A stretch of DNA of 64,000 nucleotides. Source: Chionoecetes opilio. Taxonomy: Eukaryota; Arthropoda; Malacostraca; Decapoda; Majidae. The first letter of the stretch is position 1. Every line of letters starts with the position of its first letter. The translations under genes were made by a program, and so were the position numbers. Below the pieces are notes generated by a model, which saw nothing but the letters and a program-made list of their open reading frames with translations, was not told the DNA's origin and did not search any database. This document shows, in pieces, positions 53,607 to 64,000 of the stretch. Location: contig JACEEZ010018874.1 in assembly GCA_016584305.1 (NCBI GenBank), forward strand, positions 49,913-113,912, given 5' to 3'.

Positions 53607-54090
53607 AACCGTGACGGGAGTGATGATAGCTAGTTGGTCACACTGGAGAAAGAAACTCTGACTCCAGTGGTAAGGTTAATTTTTATTTGAAAAAACAATA
53701 ACATATATATAAAAAAACAGATTTAACAATAAATCTTACATTAGTTTATGCTCAACGCGCTAATGGTGTGCGCGTTGAGTAAAGGGTGTATGTTGAGATT
53801 GAAGAGTTATTTGTTGGTTAAATACATGTATCAAAACCAAACATAAAATACAGAGTTATGAAAGTATATATGAATACTGAACATTAATAAAAATAAGTTA
53901 TAATAGTGTGCGGCTACAACCACACGTTTTCTCTTGTGAAGCTGGTGTAAGAGAGAAATGTAGATTGTAGGAGGGACTGCTACAAACTCTCCTCCAAGCG
54001 GTGTGTAGGGGGGAAGCCGCTACAGGGCGACGTCACTGTGACGTCACTGATCGCCACGCCCACGTAGACACGGACAGCAAATACGTGTAG
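53607..54090 (-). mobile_element. Candidate LTR (minus strand)
   Basis: It ends on the minus strand directly at the Trp-like primer-binding site and contains an AAATAAAAATT polyadenylation-like signal about 85 bases from that end, as in the R/U5 part of an LTR. The outer boundary is unclear and no second LTR is present. Confidence 0.35.
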
Positions 54091-54109
54091 TGTGAACCCT
54101 GCCTAAGAC

Positions 54110-54535
54110 ACGCCAAATAAATGCCATTACGAGACTCTGAAGATATATGCATGAACTTAATATTCACTTAACCTCTTCGCCACTTAAAACTTTGCGAGTT
54201 AACTTTTATCATGAAGGGTATCAATAAGAGCGCAATTTTATTAGCTTTCCATTGATATATTTCGTTTTCTGATAAATGAATTACCACTATGCATAAATTT
54301 GCGTTAAGTATATAAATAACATCATCAATCGGGAAAACTACCCGATTGATGATTTTATTTATTTAGTTAACGTTAAATTATGCATGATGGTAATTCATTT
54401 ATCAGAAAACGAAAAATATCAATGGAAAGCTAATAAAATTGCCCTTCATGATAAAAGTTGACTCGCAAAGTTTTAAGTGGCGAAGAGGTTAAGTGAATAT
54501 TAAGTTCATGCATATTTCTTCAGTCAGTCTTTGAT
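54110..54535. repeat. Palindromic foldback element (best copy)
   Basis: Left arm 54120-54328 and right arm about 54335-54530 are near-perfect inverted copies, meeting at CGGGAAAACTACCCG. Landmarks: TATGCATGAACTTAATATTC, ACTTAACCTCTTCGCCACTT, AAAACTTTGCGAG and TTATTAGCTTTCCATTGATA. Related copies: 7300-7940 (decayed) and 19050-19290 (one arm). No coding capacity. Confidence 0.88.
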
Positions 54536-55014
54536 TGTATGTCGAATGCACTCGCTACCGAGACCATTGAAAAGGGGCGTGGCCTAGCGTCAGAGTTGCC
54601 AGCTAGTGATTATTTCCCGTCGCGTATGATGCTACCTTTCTTTACCTTCCTTGAGCCACGCATGGTGCCGTTCACCTCGGTAGCCTGGGCCCGGGCCGCA
54701 TATTCACTAACTGTAACCTGCAGGGGCACTCCGATTCAAGTTTGGGAAATCCGATTCAAGTGTGGCAAATTCTGGAGTCTTAAAGTAATCGTCCAGACCC
54801 ATTTTTTTTTTGCCGAATTATGTTGAATGTACATTCAAAACACCTAATCCACCAAAAATAATTGATTTCCAGGCCTTATTTCCGTAAAAACACGACTTTT
54901 GTAAAAAGCGCGCGAAAAAAAAAATCTTCCCTCCAACAGGGCTACGACTGTTATTGATGACGTCAGAACAGGGACGCCCGCAGACACTCTGTCTGACACC
55001 TGTCGGCAAATGTT
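54536..55014. other. No gene recognised
   Basis: One 95-codon frame (54539-54826) has no recognisable motif and a repeated GATTCAAGT(T/G)TG segment. Otherwise nothing. Confidence 0.4.
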
Positions 55015-55238
55015 ATGATGAGCGATTGTACTTCGGTGTCAGACAGTGAATCTGTCGCTGTGACAGATTTAGAGTACGATGCTCAATCTGACACCGAAAG
55101 AAATGACGCTGGTCGCGTATACTATGAGGAAAACGAACCTCAGATTGTCATGGGATCGTATATGTTTGAGCCCGAGTACGAGGTGGATTAACAGGTGTTA
55201 GCAGAGCCTGAGGTTCAGCAGGAGGACCTGGCACGGTA
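55015..55238 (+). pseudogene. Acidic first exon with one premature stop
   Basis: Two adjacent in-frame ATGs open MMSDCTSVSDSESVAVTDLE, then YDAQSDTERNDAGRVYYEEN and QIVMGSYMFEPEYEVD before a TAA (55189-55191). The frame continues past it as QVLAEPEVQQEDLAR to a possible donor (CACG/GTAAAA). An acidic Ser/Asp-rich opening followed by a 'Y.FEPE' motif is typical of the N-terminus of animal P2X7-cytoplasmic-domain-like, often transposon-associated proteins; this is from memory and tentative. No further exon found. Confidence 0.4.
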
Positions 55239-55780
55239 AAACTTTGGAAGAAGTCCTTCACCCCTATCTTTTTTTTCTTCCCCCTATAGCCAACAAGCCT
55301 GGGGAACTGGCGGGAATACGGGGTTTTTGGGTGGGGGAAGCAAATATAAGTGATTTATGGCTCCCCCAAAAATCATCAAAGTCACTATGTGTAAAAATCT
55401 AGGGAATTCCCTAAATTAGGGTTTTCCCTAGATACCCATTGCTAGGGAATTTTCCTTAATTGATATATGTATAGATTTGGAGAATTTTGGGAGAGCAATA
55501 AATGGGTCGTGTCTGCCTTCCCTACCCCAAAACCCAAGTTTTCCATAAGGCCACCATGCTTGCTGGTCATAGGAGGTCAAAGAAAAACCTAACCTTTCTA
55601 GCCAAAAGGGGCTGCGCCCCCCATGGACCCCCTAAGGGTTGCTAATCTAACCTCACTATAACCCCCTAAAAGTTACTAACCTAACCTCACTATAACGAAT
55701 ACAGTTGATTCGGGCCACCAGTTGAATCAGGCCGCCTATATTAAATGCATACCAAGCATGCATTTATGCATAACCTTATA
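55239..55780. other. No gene; flank of the CCTAACC array
   Basis: Contains short near-repeats of AACCTCACTATAACC(G/C) (about 55650-55700) and a palindromic ATGCATACCAAGCATGCAT. Confidence 0.45.
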
Positions 55781-55784
55781 GGTT

Positions 55785-56398
55785 TTAATGAAACCTAACC
55801 TAACCTTAACCACAAAGTATACCTAACCTAACCTTAACCACAAAGTATACCTAACCTAACCTTAACCACAAAGTATACCTAACCTAACCTTAACCACAAA
55901 GTATACCTAACCTAACCTTAGCCACAAAGTATACCTAACCTAACCTTAACCACAAAGTATACCTAACCTAACCTAACCTAACCTTAACCACAAAGTATAC
56001 CTAACCTAGCCTTAACCACAAAGTATACCTAACCTAACCTAACCTTAACCACAAAGTATACCTAACCTTAACCACAAAGTATACCTAACCTAACCTAACC
56101 TAACCTTAACCACAAAGTATACCTAACCTAACCTAGCCTTAACCACAAAGTATACCTAACCTAACCTAACCTTAACCACAAAGTATACTTAACCTAACCT
56201 AACCTTAATCACAAAGTATACCTAACCTAACCTAACCTTAACCACAAAGTATACCTAACCTAACCTAACCTTAATCACAAAGTATACCTAACCTAACCTA
56301 ACCTAACCTTAACCACAAAGTATACCTAACCTAACCTTAACCACAAAGTATACCTAACCTAACCTTAACCACAAAGTATAGCTAACCTAACCTTAAAT
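55785..56398. repeat. Interstitial CCTAACC / TTAACCACAAAGTATA array
   Basis: About 24 units of roughly 23-33 bp, each a short (CCTAA)n-like run followed by CCTTAACCACAAAGTATA. The telomere-type motif is CCTAA (TTAGG on the other strand), but the ACAAAGTATA spacer separates every unit, so this is not a true telomere. The same CTAACCTTAACCAC(T/A)AAGTATACC unit occurs once or twice in the loop of foldback element A (21905-21960). Confidence 0.93.
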
Positions 56399-57060
56399 AT
56401 ACAATATATTAATACACTATAGGCGTGTATCACCACTCCACACGCCACTCCTTTCCGTGTGCAAACTTTTCTCGAAAGGCACAGCTGTCTTGCTGCACCC
56501 ATAAAGAATGCATGCATGCGGCATATAGCAAAAAAAAATATCAGAAACACCCACATATCTTCAAGTACTATATATTTATCTCTGTGCTTACGTGCCTCTG
56601 ATCAAGCGCGGGAAGATGAGCCTCCCTGATGCTACGTCACCGAGCCTGAGCATGAGCGTCTGCAAACCTTGAGAGCGTTTTGAAAACTCGGGGAATTTGC
56701 AGATTTTGATTGCGGATTATTTAAAAACGGCTGACTGGATACAAAAAGTGACGACGTATTGTTGATATACTCGTTAATGGCTATGATTTGATTGCATTAA
56801 ATCAGGAATGATGAAATGGTCTGGACGATTACTTTAAGGCAGACCCAAAGAAAACGAGCGCGCAGCAACACACCGTATGGTGTGGAAGTAATTTGCTTTT
56901 ACTCTGTCCTACGTAAGTATAGCCTGGGTTCTTATATGTTTATTTGTTGTGTATTTACATATATTGTTAAGATAATAGCAGCAAACGGGCGCAAAAAGTG
57001 TAAAAAATATGTTTACGGGGATAAATAAGCTGAGAACGGCAACTGAGACCTCACTCCTCC
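56399..57060. other. No gene recognised
   Basis: AT-rich; a few short frames without motifs. Confidence 0.45.
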
Positions 57061-57071
57061 CCCAAAACTGC

Positions 57072-57073
<2 letters not shown>

Positions 57074-57157
<84 letters not shown>

Positions 57158-57168
57158 CTCTCTCTCTT
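57074..57168. repeat. (CT)n microsatellite
   Basis: About 95 bases of CT with two small interruptions, directly followed by (TA)n. Confidence 0.95.
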
Positions 57169-57170
57169 CC

Positions 57171-57289
<119 letters not shown>

Positions 57290-57430
57290 ACAGTCAAATT
57301 GTGATATCAGTTATTTCGTGAAATGACTAGAACTTTCAGTCATTACATGTAATGTCTGTGAGGGTCAGTCAATTCATGAAATGACTGAAAGTTCTAGTCT
57401 TTTCATGAAATGACTGATATATTGTCATAT
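57290..57430. repeat. Short TTTCATGAAATGACT inverted and direct repeats
   Basis: Several copies of CATGAAATGACTGAAAGTTC / GAACTTTCAGTCATT in both orientations can form stem-loops. Confidence 0.6.
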
Positions 57431-57621
57431 TTGATACACTATATGACTGTTTTAGTTTAGGCAAAATATGAAGTACCAGTTTGAATAGTTTCTCTCGGAA
57501 CTGCCTCGCAGTTTGGCGAGTTTTTTAATTTACTGTTTGAATCTGAAAATTTGGTGGTGAATTGTCATTTGTGCGTCAAGAGTGGAGAACTGTTCGAAGT
57601 ACGTTTGGTTTTATATAGCAA

Positions 57622-58220
57622 CTAGCCGCAAAGCCGCCTTCCGGGCGGACTTTTTGGCTAGCTCCTGCGGAGGGCTATTGGTGGGCCTTCGGCCCACCAA
57701 ACACAGACTCTCCAGATAGCCCCTTCTAGCTTTCATGAAATCATGGATGTAGAAATGTATGTATTAACGCCAACCTATTCACATCACCCCCAACCCATTC
57801 ACTCACCCATTACCCATCACCCCCCACCCATTCACTCACCCATTACCCACCACCCCCAACCCATTCACTCACCCATTATCCATCACCACACACCCATTCA
57901 CTCACCCATTACCCATCACCCCCATCTATTCCCTCACCCATCACCCATCACCCCCAACCCATTCACTCACCCATCACCCCACACCCATTACCCATCACCC
58001 CACCCATTCACTCACCCATTACCCATCACCCTACATCAAGGTTTCCTCAATTCTCGCAACCCATTTTTTTTTCACAATTCTCGCTAATAGGCTGCTAAAA
58101 AAAAGAAGAAAAAAGTGATCGGATCATCTCATAAATCGGCTAAAAACCTTCCCCTGCTCGAGCCGGTTCCAAAACTGTGCCATATGAGGGGATTCCGCCA
58201 CAGGGGGCGGCACCTGGAGC

Positions 58221-58266
<46 letters not shown>

Positions 58267-58293
58267 ACTTTCGCTTATATTATTATAGATATG
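57622..58293 (+). mobile_element. Candidate non-autonomous element with internal CCCATTCACTCA minisatellite
   Basis: It starts AACTAGCCGCAAAGCCGCCT, with hairpins CCGCCTTCCGGGCGG and GGTGGGCCTTCGGCCCACC, holds CCCATTCACTCACCCATTAC units (57770-58040), a CA microsatellite (58226-58262), and ends TTTCGCTTATATTATTATAG. An AACTAGC start and a TTTCGCTTATAT-type end are reminiscent of short RTE-like retroelements. No coding region; boundaries are inferred. Confidence 0.4.
58226..58270. repeat. (CA)n microsatellite
   Basis: Simple AC run. Confidence 0.9.
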
Positions 58294-58581
58294 TATTGGT
58301 TCTGTTTATATTTTACCTAGGTTGGTCTATATTTTTATATAGGTATCTATTCATTCCAGTATATTCCAGTATATTCTGTTGTTTGATATTGGTTGGTTGT
58401 CTTTGTTATGAAAACTATCTGGTTTATGTTTGTCTCGCAGTTTGAATCGTTTTGTTCGGAACTGTCTCGGAACTGTTTTTAGCACAAAGGCAAACAGCGC
58501 GGCTCATTCCAGTGCATTCCAGTACCTTGACGTCATGTCTGAGAACATAGAGTTAACATTTTGTATATAGTAATTTTTTAG

Positions 58582-59980
58582 GTATGAGAAGTGCCGCAAA
58601 TATCTCATTCCGAAGGAGAAATATTTCCAAATGATTGAGGACATTCGTAAAGCAAGTGAAAGGAAGAACACTAAGAGTCGCCATGAATATCACCTACTGA
58701 GTAAATATGAAGTTCTACAGTTTCATGATGTTGATAGAATTATTAGTAAACGACAAACTCCAGACAAAACACCGGTGTATTATGTCTCCATTGAAGCCAC
58801 ATTTTACATAGTTAAGCGAGCCCACATTGCAACTGGTCATGGCGGTCGAGATAGAATGACTAAGGAACTCAAAGTGAAATACGCCAACATTGAGCGGGAT
58901 ACAATTGAACTATTCAAATCGTTATGCCAGGAATGCCAGAAAAAGAGAAGGCGACCAGTGACAAAGGGTGTTGTGGTTAAACCTATTCTGAGTAGTGAAT
59001 TTTCATCACGTGGCCAGGTTGATCTCATAGACATGCAGTCTATGTCGAGTAGAACCTACAAATGGATTATGGTGTACCAAGACCATCTGACAAAGTTCTG
59101 CGTTCTGCGTCCGCTTACATCAAAGCGTGCAGCTGAAGTAGCATCCCAACTAGCTGATATCTTTCTACTTTTGGGTGCTCCTGTAATTCTTCAATCGGAC
59201 AATGGTTCTGAGTTTACAGCTCAGATTATTACTGAACTATGCTCTTTGTGGCCTGCATTATCCATCGTCCACGGCAAGTCAAGACACCCACAGAGTCAGG
59301 GCCCTGTTGAGTGAGCAAATGGTGACATAAAGGACATGCTTGTAGCGCGGATGGCTGACAACAACTCAACGGACTGGGCTATAGGCATAACATTTGTTCA
59401 ATTCTCCAAGAATTCTGCCTTTCATGCAGGGATCAAAAGAAGTTCATATGCTGCAATGTTCGGCGTAAATGCCCGAGTCGGAGTTACCTCAACATCACTT
59501 CCACAAGATATCATCAGTTGTCTGCAGTCTGAAGAAGACCTCACGACAATGCTCCAGCAACCAGAAACAGATGCCAATGAGCCTGAAACAGAAGCTATAG
59601 AGTCTAAACCAGTCGAAGCGGAAATCAATGAGCCTGAACGAGAACTAGTCCGAGCCGAAATCAATGAGCCTGAACAAAAACCGGAACCTGTACCCCAGCT
59701 TCAATTGGACCTTGATCAACTTCAATACAGCATCAACTCCCAACGTACAGCTGCCCGTGAATCTCAGAAACAACAAGCAAAACGTATGGTGAAGAGAAGC
59801 CGAAGAGAGATAGTAGCAGGTGAGATAGGAGACAACATTGCTCTTCCCATTCCTTTGGTTGATCAAGGTCGTGGAGAACCAAGGAACATCCTAGGTGTTA
59901 TAGTGAGTAGAAGTATGAACGACCAATACCGAGTGGCAACCGAAATTGGTATTCTTAAAGGAAGCTATTCCAGGTGTCAG
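58582..59980 (+). pseudogene. Integrase-like DDE gene (KRBA2/Ginger-type), one premature stop
   Basis: The frame begins YEKCRKYLIPKEKYFQMIED after a TTTTTTAG acceptor-like site. An N-terminal zinc-binding pattern is visible (H-x3-H as HIATGHGG; C-x2-C as CQECQKKRR). The core has GQVDLIDMQ (first D), LQSDNGSEFT (second D) and SQGPVE (catalytic E), the spacing of retroviral-type integrases. Directly after the E a TGA (59313-59315) replaces a codon, and the frame then continues open for 289 codons (NGDIKDMLVARM, AMFGVNARVG, then an acidic NEPE-rich tail). It resembles KRBA2-like proteins and Ginger transposases. The 3' end is lost near 59980. Confidence 0.7.
59560..59690 (+). repeat. NEPE-coding short repeat in the integrase-like gene
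   Basis: AATGAGCCTGAA units recur about four times, giving NEPE. They lie in the linker after the integrase core. Confidence 0.7.
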
Positions 59981-60179
59981 GGTCCGAAGGAGAGAAGGAT
60001 AAATAAGGGAATAGAAGAAGAGAATAAGGTAAGAGAGAGAATCTCTGATAACGGTAGTGGTAGAGAGAGAGGCGACAATGTTTTGCTGACACAACTTATC
60101 CTTATCAGCCCGCGAGAGGTGAGCAAGGAGCCCACCGGCCGAATCGCTGACACTAGGTATTCAGCAGATGAGCGTCCAC

Positions 60180-60290
60180 GAGAAAGAGGGAGTGAGGAGG
60201 AGTAGGGGGAGGGAGTGAGGAGGAGTAGAAGCAAAGAGTGAGGAGGAGTAGGAGGGAGTGAGAGAGAGAGAAGGCGAGGAGAAGGAATAA
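60180..60290. repeat. GGAGTGAGGAGGAGTAG minisatellite
   Basis: About four units, purine-rich. It truncates the similarity of the integrase-like gene to its family. Confidence 0.8.
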
Positions 60291-60369
60291 GAAGAGTGCT
60301 GACCCAGCAGAATTGCCAGCGACTGGGGATCACCCCACATCATCACCTCACACCTCACTGATTAACTGC

Positions 60370-60940
60370 CACACTGATATAACCTTTGACCTGTACCCAC
60401 CAACACACGCCTCGCTGCCTCCCTGAACAGAGGAGAGAGAAGGAGAATCTCTCTATACTCCGGTGTGGGCGGGCGTGCCTCGCGGCGCGCGGTGATACGT
60501 GACCACGAGACTAGTGTCTTGTCTTAGGGCAGTGAGCGAGTTATACCGACGGCGGCGCGCATGCTCGGGTATGTGGCTGAGTTCCATCCACTCTGCCGCT
60601 CCACACACGCCACGCCCGAAACCGACGCCCCAACGCCCGCTGCTCCGCTTTGTCCCGCGGGGCAGGTGCTACTCAACTCTACGGTGCCCCGACGTCCTGT
60701 AAGAGCACCTGCCCTTATAATACGGATTATATAATACGGATTCAGTATCCATAGTATAGCTCATATAGTGAGTTTTTTTTTTTTTTTTTTTCTTAGGCGG
60801 CCTGTTTTGCTACCATCAGTTCACTTACCATAATTTGCATTTGGGTTCATATAAGAGCTCACGCTCAATGAACCCGGCCTGTAAAATTATAATGTATATA
60901 TGTTTCTTGTACTATATAATTAAGGCCAATAAAACAATCG
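60370..60940. other. No gene recognised
   Basis: GC-rich then AT-rich, with a T run at 60775-60791. Confidence 0.45.
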
Positions 60941-60942
60941 CT

Positions 60943-61066
<124 letters not shown>

Positions 61067-61269
61067 GTATACAGATGACAATATGATAAGCATTTGCAAG
61101 GGTAGAGGTATTATATTCACTCACTCACGTTCTCGGGCAGTGTTACGTGCGTCCAGAAGCCCGGCGTGTGTGACAGAGGTCTCTCCACTGATCCTGCTTA
61201 GCCTATGTCCTGAGTATATACCTGCAGCTGTGATGTCATGAAACAGCGTGACCTGCTCCGCCACTCAGG

Positions 61270-61578
61270 CAAACATAAGAACATCAGACACATAAGAAAA
61301 TAAGGATGCTACAAGAGGTCGCGAGACCTACATGTGGTAGTTCCTGTTACTTAACACTACCTACTTCTACCTTTCATCCCCATCCATGAAATGATCTAGC
61401 CTCCTTTTATAGCTCCCTATATACTCCGCACTAACTACCTGACGACTGAGCCCATTCAAATCAATTACCACCCTATTTATGAACCAGTTTTTCTCTATTT
61501 CCTTTTTTAATCAACGCTTTTCCAGTTTGAATCCGTTACTTCTTGTTCTACCCTGATTACTAGCTGTAAGAATACGAA
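61270..61578 (-). mobile_element. CR1-like LINE, 3' end (copy 4)
   Basis: It matches the 3' part of 47759-48998 from the AACATAAGAACAT tail to the CTTCTTGTTCTACCCTG landmark. 5'-truncated; moderate divergence. Confidence 0.8.
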
Positions 61579-62480
61579 TTCCATACAGGGGAAGGACTCA
61601 CTCTTGATGGCGAATGTAACTTATAACTAATCCTAATGCCAATGTAATAAACAATAAACAATAAATTAAATAAATAATAAACAATAAGGCAACTGGTAGA
61701 CATTTAACACCTTGAGGCTCAGAACGTAATTTCCATTGTAATTTGGCCACCAATAGACGATATTAATTAATATAAGCAATACATTATAGATATGACTTGT
61801 TTAGTATCCTTTACCACTAGCTAATTTGGTATATTAAGTTACTTTTCGTAATTTGATACTTTAAAATATAACAACAGACGATTTTATATAACAGAGGAAA
61901 GATCTGGGCGTGAAGTGGTTAATTTGATACTGAAAACACCCTTCCTCTCTCTCTTTCTATATTAATGAATACATGAATGAATAAATAAATAGATGAATAA
62001 ATGAATAGATAAATAAAAAAATAGTTAATCACTGTATTTAATTATATGTCTAATAATATGATGTATAATAATTAACATCCCAAAATAAACGTCTCCATTT
62101 TCTTCTTCTTCTTGTGACCTTTGACGCTTAGTATCGCTTCATAGGTCCTCTTCAACTTCGTCTCCTTAGTTAACAATCTTGTCAACTCTTCTCTTGGCTC
62201 CCGTCACCGTATGATAAGGTCAGTGACGTCACAGTACGGGTAATGACGTCACGGCGTGGACAGTGATGTGATCGCTGCCCAGGGTGTAGAAATAGAGGTA
62301 TGTTGTTAGCAGCCATATACCTAAAGCAGCCTCTCTTTGGATCCCAGGCCTGGACGCTGGGATGTCGGTGGGGGAGCTCGATGGTGCCTGCCTCCTTTGT
62401 GGACATAATGAACGGTTGCTTCCTTGTCCTGGATAAATCTTAAGACTTCCCACAGGTACCGTTTACTTCCTTGACATAAT
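61579..62480. other. AT-rich, no gene recognised
   Basis: Contains AATAAATAAACAAT and GAATGAATAAAT short repeats; otherwise nothing. Confidence 0.5.
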
Positions 62481-62482
62481 TA

Positions 62483-62640
<158 letters not shown>

Positions 62641-62759
62641 TTCACACACACACCACACACCACCACACACCACACACACCACCACACACACACTACGCAT
62701 AAACAACCAAGATTTTAACAATATAATTAATAAATAAACATAACAAACACGTAGATGCA

Positions 62760-63040
62760 CGGGAATGCCTCGTAGAATGCGGGAGGCTTGGTCGATTAAA
62801 CGGCACCCTTAATCGACCAAGACGGGAGGGAAATATTCAAAGCTTAGCTACGAGGACAGAAGACGGTGGGAAGGAGGTCGTGGCTAATTGGTTACTGTAG
62901 TACACTAATTTTCTATTCCGGATCCCGAAGCCTTTAGAATTTAGCCTAATTCTAAAGGTTTTGCTGGAGATCCCTCCGCCGTCCGTTGCAAGATAGATAA
63001 ATGCCATGCAGGAAATGTGCGGTTAATGATACTGATAGAA
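62760..63040. other. Short inverted repeats, no gene
   Basis: CTTGGTCGATTAA / TTAATCGACCAAG (about 62788-62821) and CCTTTAGAATTTAGCC / GCCTAATTCTAAAGG (62931-62960) form stem-loops. Confidence 0.5.
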
Positions 63041-63117
63041 AGTAATGATGATGACGACGATGATAATGATGATGACGTGTGGTGAACTCGTGGAAAGCGT
63101 CATTGTCACTCTGCTTG

Positions 63118-63416
63118 ATCGTCAGTCAGTCAGTCAGTTAGTCAGTCAGTCAGTGTTACCGTTAACGCGTCCGTCAGTCAGTATTACCGTCCGTGTCTCA
63201 GTCAGTATTACAGTAAGCGTTTACATCAGTATTACCGTCAGTGTCACCGTTCTTATCATCGTCAGCGTCGCCTTTAACGTCTCTGTCAGTATCATAATCA
63301 TCAGCGTCTGTCAAAATATCCGTCAGTATTACCGTCACCGGCTTTCAGGTTGTGCTACCGTTAGTCTCCGTCAGTATTACCGTCAACGTCTCCATCAGTA
63401 TTAGCGTCAGCGTCTT
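63118..63416. repeat. Degenerate GTCAGTATTACCGTCAACGT repeat
   Basis: Starts with a TCAG tetranucleotide run, then about 12 units of 18-24 bp. Confidence 0.8.
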
Positions 63417-63743
63417 AATTAAGAGAACTAAGCTGGGTGAACGTGGGTGAAAATACACTGTGCGTATCTTTTCATCCCCGCCCTAATGGATAAAACCCGA
63501 AGGTAAAGTTATAAATAGATAAATAAATACGTGATAAAAACAGATCAAATAATTATTGTTTGATACCTAAAAGCGATCATGTTTTAAGTAAACATTATAT
63601 TCCTCGTGTGAAATGATACTGGTGGTTGGGACAAATTTCCTTCGGGATACCTTGCAATTGATCCCTTTTGAGGTGACTGTCCTTGATTGCTCTCTCTTTC
63701 CTCCGAATGTCCTTGAACAGTTTCCAAATAGGGACAAACTGGA

Positions 63744-63920
63744 TGAGAACATAAGAACATAAGAAAATAAGGAAGGTACAAGAGGCCGCGAGACCTACAC
63801 GTGGTAGTTCATGTTACTTAATACTACCTACTTCCACCTTTCATCTCCGTCCATGAAATTGTTTAGCCTCCTTTTAAAATCCTCTATTAACTCCGCACTA
63901 ACTACCTGACGACTGTCCAG
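63744..63920 (-). mobile_element. CR1-like LINE, 3' end (copy 5, shortest)
   Basis: AACATAAGAACATAAGAAAA tail start followed by GGCCGCGAGACCTACACGTG and CTCCGCACTAACTACCTG; cut off at about 63920. Confidence 0.8.
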
Positions 63921-64000
63921 GTAGTATATGGAGAATATGAGTATGGCGGCGTGCTGGGTTTGAGAGAGCAACATAGTGTAAGGAGTAGGGGAGGGTGTGT

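Noticed and set aside
55785..56398. A true chromosome end
   Set aside because: CCTAA runs are only one to four units long, always separated by an ACAAAGTATA spacer, and are flanked by ordinary DNA on both sides.

Overview
The window looks like arthropod, most probably decapod crustacean, nuclear DNA dominated by repeats. Reasons: split genes with GT/AG introns, interstitial CCTAA (TTAGG-type telomere motif) repeats, very long CT/TA/CA microsatellites, and many CR1-like, I-like, Gypsy, Harbinger and Tc1-type element remains. The species call is inference. I see no prokaryotic operons, and no gene that I can call an intact host gene.

Layout. 0-9.3 kb: decayed repeats, including tRNA-derived SINE copies, a CR1-like 3' end, two exons of an integrase-like gene and a foldback element. 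Part of this stretch is so rich in homopolymer errors that it looks like unpolished long-read sequence. 9.35-13.46 kb: a seven-exon HARBI1/PIF-Harbinger-like transposase on the + strand, broken by frameshifts and stops, with a 5'-truncated LINE in one intron flanked by a 14-bp target duplication. 14.78-20.1 kb (possibly to 22.8 kb): a convergent minus-strand gene with a Myb/SANT-like exon and a Pro/Ser-rich exon built from a 24-bp minisatellite. It is the expected partner of a Harbinger transposase. A Tc1-type DD34E fragment lies inside it. 20.5-22.6 kb: candidate LTR plus primer-binding site, an assembly gap (21333-21500), and two foldback elements with telomere-like loops. 23.2-26.6 kb: a decayed LINE split by a 927-bp solo LTR with 5-bp target duplications. 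26.9-28.9 kb: candidate LTR element with gag-like remains. 28.9-31.1 kb: AT-rich, mostly featureless.

31.4-52.55 kb: a 71-bp satellite block interrupted by several insertions. The best is a 4,877-bp Gypsy element (33218-38094, minus strand) with 247-bp LTRs, a primer-binding site, a polypurine tract and a 5-bp target duplication; its gag and pol frames are broken. Its 5' LTR, 5' gag and flanking satellite recur in inverted orientation at 42.72-44.82 kb, so the satellite changes orientation across the block. A 378-codon CR1-like reverse transcriptase fragment sits at 47.8-49.0 kb.

52.55-64 kb: GC-rich minisatellites, a candidate minus-strand LTR, a large palindromic foldback element, an acidic short exon, a CCTAACC-type array (55.8-56.4 kb), long CT/TA microsatellites, an integrase-like DDE gene with one premature stop (58.6-59.98 kb) and two more CR1-like 3' ends. 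Almost all coding signal is from mobile elements. The most informative features are the two-gene Harbinger-like locus, the nested insertions with readable target duplications, and the inverted duplication in the satellite block.
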